A stretch of 64,000 nt of DNA from the NCBI GenBank assembly GCA_930367215.1, contig OV884056.1, positions 321,128,709 through 321,192,708 on the forward strand, in the 5' to 3' direction. A model generated the notes under the pieces. The model did not search any database. It saw only the letters and a list, made by a program, of their open reading frames with translations, and was not told the origin of the DNA. Of this stretch, positions 58,624-64,000 are shown in pieces; position 1 is the stretch's first letter; the number at the start of each line of letters is the position of its first letter. Made by a program: the position numbers and the translations under genes. The DNA is from Pollenia angustigena. Taxonomy: Eukaryota; Arthropoda; Insecta; Diptera; Polleniidae.

Positions 58624-59856
58624 GGGATTAAGTTGCTTGTTCAGAAGGACGGCCCTAGTGGTATACCTTCAACTTGCAACAAAAGCCTATGTATTACCTC
58701 CCCGTGGTAATCTCTGCTAACATCTCTTGTAGATGGCTAAAATAGAGGGCTCAAGTGGAGACTTCGCTAGGATGTGGCGGTACGACTTCCAAAAGTCTAG
58801 CGCCCTCGAATGGAAGGATTCAATGGCGTGAAGTATTCACCATAGTAATTACGGTTATATGGTTCCTCTCAGGGATCAGTGGCCCGCAGGTGACTTGCAA
58901 CACCTGTGCTAATAATTGGTTGAGGTATTGGTTTATCATCCACTTGCAGTGAAGGACTCTTGTAATGTCAAGGGATTTGATTCAGAAAGCTAAATTTTTG
59001 TCTTGTAACACTATTTGTGGGGGAATGTCCGTCTAGCGTTGGAGACGTGTGGTTTGAAATGGAGAGCTGTTAGAGGTGTCAGAAGCGGCATAGTGGATAT
59101 TAATGTATGTTAATTAGTAGCCTTTCTTAGTAAGTACGCTGCTAGGTATTTCGTGAAAGTCTTCATATTTTAAATGTTGCACTGCATAGTTGTTTAAACC
59201 ATTTGGACAAGACATTTTATGTCTGGGTGGAAGAGTTTGCGGCGTTATGATAACAAGATGGGATAAGTAACACCATCCTGATAAGGTTGTTTCTGTTGCG
59301 CCCTCCAATAGTACAAGCCCGAGGGGAAGGCAGGTGAAAACTCTCCGTCGGTACCCGTTGCATTCCTTTCCAAAAATTTTGTCCAAAAATAAGATCTTGG
59401 TTTGTAGTAGTTTGTTTCTTTCAGAAAAGATTAGTGTTACTGAACAAAAGTGATGCTCTTTGTTTCAAAATACTTTTCTTACTATGATGTCGATAAACCA
59501 ATTACACGAGGAGGCTGTGGTGCTACCCAAATTTACGCGGGTAGATTGTTTCCGAATTACAATTGGAACCAGTTGAGTGGGTTCGGTTGTAAAGAGAAAA
59601 CATCTTTGTTCTATTGCTAATCAACAGGAGCTGCATGACAGGTTCGAACAATGCAGCAGAGTTTAGATAGGTCAAACTTAAAGCAAGAAGTTTAAATATA
59701 TTCAGTCCGCCAACTGCTTACATATTGCAAGATATGCAAGCCTTGTCAACTCTGTACATCGACATTTAGTAAATGTAAATTACTCAGTGGCTAAGACCCA
59801 CCATGCAATTAGATCAGAGTTACAGGTATGCATGTTAAACATGGACATTTGAAAGC
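58624..59856. mobile_element. Unidentified 1233-bp insertion with 8-bp duplication GGAGGGTA
   Basis: GGAGGGTA occurs at 58616-58623 and again at 59857-59864, both times within what would be the single 'gtggagggta..ttcggc' end of the dispersed repeat. The inserted DNA is less AT-rich than its surroundings and has no terminal inverted repeats (it starts gggattaagttg and ends catttgaaagc) and no long open frame. It could be a solo LTR or a truncated element. Confidence 0.6.
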
Positions 59857-59911
59857 GGAGGGTATTAAGGATTCGGCACAGCCGAATATAGCACTCTTAC
59901 TTGTTTAAAAT

Positions 59912-61034
59912 CAGTTGAGAAATCGCTGCATTATAATTGATTTAAAATTTCTTTTTTTAAATTTATTTAGCTGTATTTTGTCACAAAATCTAATTCGTTT
60001 TATTTTCTTTCCATGTCGTTTGTACGTCGTTTTGCTCTCCTGCAAAAAAAAATATTTCATAATAATAAAAATAACAATTTGAATTAATTTTTTTTAATTT
60101 TTTCCAGTTTTTATATTTTTTTTTTTTTGTTGATTTTTAATTTTTTTCGTATTTCTAGGGTAGTTATTGTTTAATTTATGTACATGTATTAAAATTTTTG
60201 GTTATTATGTATTTCGAAATGTACAAATGTTGTAAGTGCACCTTAAACTAATTGCCTAATTAACTAATTAATATTTTGGAAGGGGGGGGGGGGGGGGCCT
60301 TTTGCTCAACTCTGTACAATAAAACTTAATTAAAAAACTTCTTGGTACAACCCAGTAAAATAATAAAAATATTATTGTTTAAAATCAAGCAATGGAAGCA
60401 TTCTTAAGTTTAGAACTTAAGTTTGCAAAATATTATTTTAATATTTTGTTTGACCTTTCACAATAATACACATACAATCATCTAGATAATTTTAATAAAT
60501 TATATAATTGTATGTTGCTTACAACAATCAATTAAAGTTAAAGTTGTATTTTATGCTAAAAACTTATTTAAATAATTCAAATATTGATAACAAGTTATCA
60601 ATTAACTAGAACTAGAACCTCTGCGCAGATACATTATACTACAAGTGTGTTTGTTTAGAACTGCATGTGTATGTGAGACACACACACACATACACTGATT
60701 CGTCTTTGCAATTTCGCAAGAACGAAGGATATTAAATTGAAAATATTAAAGAGAATTTTGTAAAGCTAAATAATTAAAGTGAAAGGAGGGGAAGGGTTCC
60801 TAAACTAAGGCCAGAACATCTTCCCCAATAAAGCAACAGACACCCATTTGAATAGAAATAAAATTAAATACTGTACTTCCGGCCATTAGGGGTATGAAAA
60901 GAATATAAAAAAAATCAATATCTTATCGTTAAAAGTTCCTTAGTTCTTGAGCTCTCGCGTTCTTTTGTTCTCTATGTGTTAACACTGACACATATTTAAT
61001 AATTAGTATCTCTTTAGAAGAGAAAATAAACGAA
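59912..61034. other. Region downstream of desaturase, probably including its 3' UTR
   Basis: AT-rich. It contains a run of 16 G at 60282-60297 and a CA repeat at about 60677-60690. No gene recognised; the extent of the desaturase 3' UTR is not determined. Confidence 0.4.
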
Positions 61035-62831
61035 TTATTCATCTTTCTTTTCGATGATTTGAGTGCCTAGGCGGTCTTCTATGTTAACGTCTTTGTCGTC
61101 CCAACCCCAAACCATTGTATCTTCATTTTCGTGATCGAGTTTCGAGAGCATATCAGTGGTAACACAAGATCCGGTGCGAGTAGAGTTGTTGTTGTTTATA
61201 TCAATGCAAGATGGATGGGAACCATCACCGGTACGTTGAATACGTTTCAAAAGCATCTCCTCGGATACGGTTTTCAAGTCATAAGCTTGCCCTATTGTGA
61301 ATTAATAAAGTTGTTAGACATTGGATTAAATTCGTGTTCTTCGAAAATCGTTGAACGAAATTTCAAAATTACCAATTTTCGCCATTAAGTGCAAAAACGC
61401 AGTGGTCCAGTTGTAGTAGTTGGGTAATTCAGCTGCTTTGTAGTCCCAGGGGAAGACATGGTGGTAGTTGTGCCAACCTTCACCGAAGGCAATAACCGAT
61501 ACGAAGATGTTGTTGACAGAGCTGATGTTCTTTTCGTAGGGTTTCATGCCATAAAAGTGTGCAGCACTATTCACCAACCAAGTACCGTGCAAAGACAAAC
61601 AATAGCGGAACATGGATCCAACGAAGAAGCATACTTTTAGAGAGGAACCCAAATAAAAGTAAGGGAAAAGTGCTGGCAAAACAAAGCAGCAAATGGGCAT
61701 GATGACAAAGTAGTATCTAAAGCAAAGAGAAAAAGTAGATAACTTTAAGATTTAACAAAATTTTAGTTGAAATAAATATATAATTGGCCTCTTGAATTTT
61801 GAAAAACTTTAAATTTTTCTTACTAATATAAAAATAACCTTTTCGTTTATTAACTGACCAATTATAAAATGGCAATAGAATTAGTTGTGGAAAAATGGAA
61901 AGGAATAAATAAACGTCAAGAAATAATTAAGAAAAAATTTTTAAAGACCAGTGAAGAGTCAATAATTAAGACCAAAGACGATAAATTTTAATTTTTCACT
62001 TACTTCTTTTGAAACATTACAACGGGATCTGCTCTTAAGTCACTCATATCGATTTGTTTACCCTTTTCTTTAACATCGGGGTGCTTTTTGCACATTAACC
62101 AGCCCATGTGAGCGAAGAAAAAACCACGTCTAGAGTTGTGAGGATCAGCATCGGAGTCGGTGAATTTGTGGTGAACACGATGATCCCGCGTCCATTCGTA
62201 AATGCTATTTTGGAAAGCCAACGATTGGCACAACATAAGAAATATGCGCAAAGGTAGTTTTGCCTTATAAGCACGATGAGACCACAAACGATGTACACCG
62301 GCCGTGATCCCCATACCACTAAAGAATACAACAAAGTAAGCTGGCAAAAGAACAATACAGAATGTTATTTATTATATGCTTCTATTTGATCGCTGCTTAT
62401 TACAAAAACATCGCATTTCTAATGAGCTGATTTAGACACTGAGAAAAAAGTCATACTTGTACTTTGCTATACTTACATAGAAAAAGATCAATGTAGGCAT
62501 TCTCGGCAAACACCAAATACAATCCGTATAATGCGGCGCTGTGCAAAATGATGAACAACAGAACATTATGCCACACAATTTCCATTTTATAAGGTTTCTT
62601 TTGAGCCACCTCTGACTTAGTGGTGCCCCCACTTTTGACGGCGGTCATCTGGGAAGTAGTGCTGTCACTCGTCTTATTGTCCGTTTCAACTTTACCAGCA
62701 CTAGATTCGGGGCAAGAGCTATTTGAAGTAGAGGACTGCATTGCACTTGCCTTGTTATTGTTATTGGCGTCTGTGTTTGTAATGGCTGTTTCAGCCAAGA
62801 TAAAAGTACTGCCTATTATATTAGGAGACAT
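61035..62831 (-). CDS. Acyl-CoA delta-9-type desaturase, 430 aa, four coding exons
   Basis: Coding sequence is complement of 62477..62831, 62004..62340, 61373..61716 and 61035..61291. All introns (136, 287, 81 bp) are GT-AG and phases agree. The ATG at 62831 follows directly after a pyrimidine-rich AG acceptor, so an untranslated upstream exon is implied. Residues 1-80 are a long Ser/Thr/Asn-rich N terminus. Membrane segments follow from about 88, then the three histidine boxes of membrane desaturases: HRLWSH (135-140), HRVHH (172-176, in DHRVHHK) and HNYHH (313-317, in GEGWHNYHHVFPWDY). NSAAH (280-284) supplies the further conserved His, and MAKIGQAYDLKTVS is the family's C-terminal signature. 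The tail is unusually acidic (VWGWDDKD..). The enzyme introduces a double bond into acyl-CoA in the ER, using cytochrome b5. It resembles the less-studied insect desaturases rather than classical desat1, but the orthologue is not assigned. Confidence 0.93.
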
Positions 62832-64000
62832 CTGCAAAGCGAAACAAAACAACAATATAAATATAGAAAATTTTCTCCAAGTGTACAACTTGGCAAATAC
62901 TCGAAAATTTGATTAACGATGTGTGAATACCTAGTGAAGTTAATTAGATATTTTCTAAAAGCTTGTTCTGCATACTAAGTAATTAGTTTAATTTATTATT
63001 GTCATTTTTTACATGTTGCAACATGTTTTTATCGATGCCTATTGGGATTCTCAGCGAAATATTGCGTTAGCTGCCGACTTTAAATGAGACATTTCTATTG
63101 TTTATTAATGCACTTTTTAATACATGTAACATAGTTATTATTCATTAAATGTTTGTTTTTCTTTTTTTCTTGCTAGTCTGGCACGCTTATCATGCCGATT
63201 GATAAAAAGCATTTTACGAAATTATTTAAAGTTTAAAACAAGTTAGTCATGATAAATCGATCTATAAAAGCTAAAAATACCAAAAACCCCCCTCCCCATT
63301 TATGCATAAATAACTGATTTTTTTTCAATATTTTGAATATTCAATAAAAGAGAACAAGACAAGCAGGAAGTATTTTAACACATAAACCAACATACATTCG
63401 TAAATATAAACGCGTATTCTTGTATCCGTGTGTATATTTGATGTTTAAATATTCAAATTTTAATTTATTTTAATTAAGTTCAGTACCATCATCGTGTTTA
63501 CGCGTTTTTTTATCAAAGTGTATCTTGTGCCTCAAACAAGAAAAGGTTGCAGCAGACACGACGTGTTGGGTTAAACACTCACATGTTTGTACATTATTTG
63601 TTTAGCCACATGACTGTAAAATTTAATGATGAATATTCCCTTGAGCTTAGAAATTGTATTGCGAAAAGTACGGGGAATTTAAAAAGCTCTTTTGTTGAAT
63701 TTAATTTAGTGCGAAACATGTTTTTGATCGAACAATTTGATTGGTTTTATTTGTGTTGTATCTGCAGACTGCATAGAAAATAACGGATCTGACCTACACT
63801 TAATTCGAATCAAATCGATTTGAATTAAAGGAAAATAAATATAACTAAACAAAAAATTTCAGCAGTTACTTGTATCTTTTTAAAATAACCTAATAAACAT
63901 TTTGGGTCAGTGTTGTGAGTCAGTAAAAATGAAGCAATTTATACACTACATAAATCTGTGGCAAACACGAAAAATTGCAATAAAAATTTATTGTAAAGTA
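62832..64000. other. Upstream region of desaturase
   Basis: The bases immediately above the start codon are the end of a 5'-UTR intron (ttgtttcgctttgcag). The untranslated first exon and promoter were not located. No other gene is recognised to the window end. Confidence 0.45.

Larger units (their letters stand above)
55451..59911. repeat. Dispersed fly repeat (copy B), heavily interrupted
   Basis: The left end (TACCCTCCACCACTA, 55451) and right end (GGAGGGTATTAAGGATTCGG, then 'cacagccgaatatagcactc' and 'ttacttgttt', to about 59911) match copy A at 15389-18600. It is split by the IS630/Tc1-like element (55466-56890), a snapback MITE (56915-57126) and a 1233-bp insertion (58624-59856). Confidence 0.65.

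Noticed and set aside
60282..60297. Run of 16 G as a regulatory quadruplex
   Set aside because: It is a simple homopolymer near the desaturase 3' side with no supporting context; similar G runs occur in repeats here.

Overview
The window is nuclear DNA of a higher fly (Diptera, probably a schizophoran such as a blow fly or muscid). It is strongly AT-rich, its introns are short and consensus-spliced, it carries members of the insect-specific Osiris family and an insect-type acyl-CoA desaturase, and most of it is transposable-element debris. No tRNA, rRNA, CRISPR or bacterial-type operon is visible.

Host genes are few. An Osiris gene lies on the minus strand at 483-1607 (2 exons). A short secreted/membrane protein with an Osiris-like hydrophobic core is on the plus strand at 14072-14761 (2 exons). 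A second full Osiris gene with the two-cysteine segment is on the plus strand at 23658-24791 (3 exons). A stearoyl/acyl-CoA desaturase is on the minus strand at 61035-62831 (4 coding exons, start codon directly after a 3' splice site). Osiris proteins are secreted or vesicular proteins of cuticle-forming epithelia and desaturases make unsaturated acyl chains, so a cuticle/lipid neighbourhood is plausible but inferred.

The rest is layered transposons. 3.6-13.2 kb: a tRNA-derived SINE and several inverted-repeat elements with TTA/TAA or TA target duplications, one of them nested in another. 15.4-18.6 kb: a dispersed fly repeat carrying a hAT element (8-bp duplication GCAACGAA) and a TAA-type MITE. 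19.7-21.9 kb: foldback structures. 25.6-29.0 kb: a TA-type MITE family and two 483-bp hAT-type MITEs with perfect 8-bp duplications. 29.3-34.6 kb: a decayed Ty1/copia element (minus) split by a 5'-truncated non-LTR element. 35.4-40.5 kb: nested MITEs, a 1031-bp foldback element with a 9-bp duplication, and a 1041-bp hAT. 42.9-45.0 kb: a 2.2-kb Mutator-like (MULE) element containing a transposase fragment, satellites and hairpins.

47.7-59.9 kb is the most remarkable block. A 5.3-kb LOA/Bilbo-type non-LTR retrotransposon (49076-54355, one nonsense codon in ORF2) is flanked on both sides by the same ~1.4-kb sequence (47701-49075 and 54356-55793), the arrangement expected of a giant target-site duplication. 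The right copy runs into an IS630/Tc1-like element with minisatellite-bearing inverted repeats, itself inserted at a TA inside the dispersed fly repeat, which also holds a snapback MITE and an unidentified 1233-bp insertion with an 8-bp duplication.
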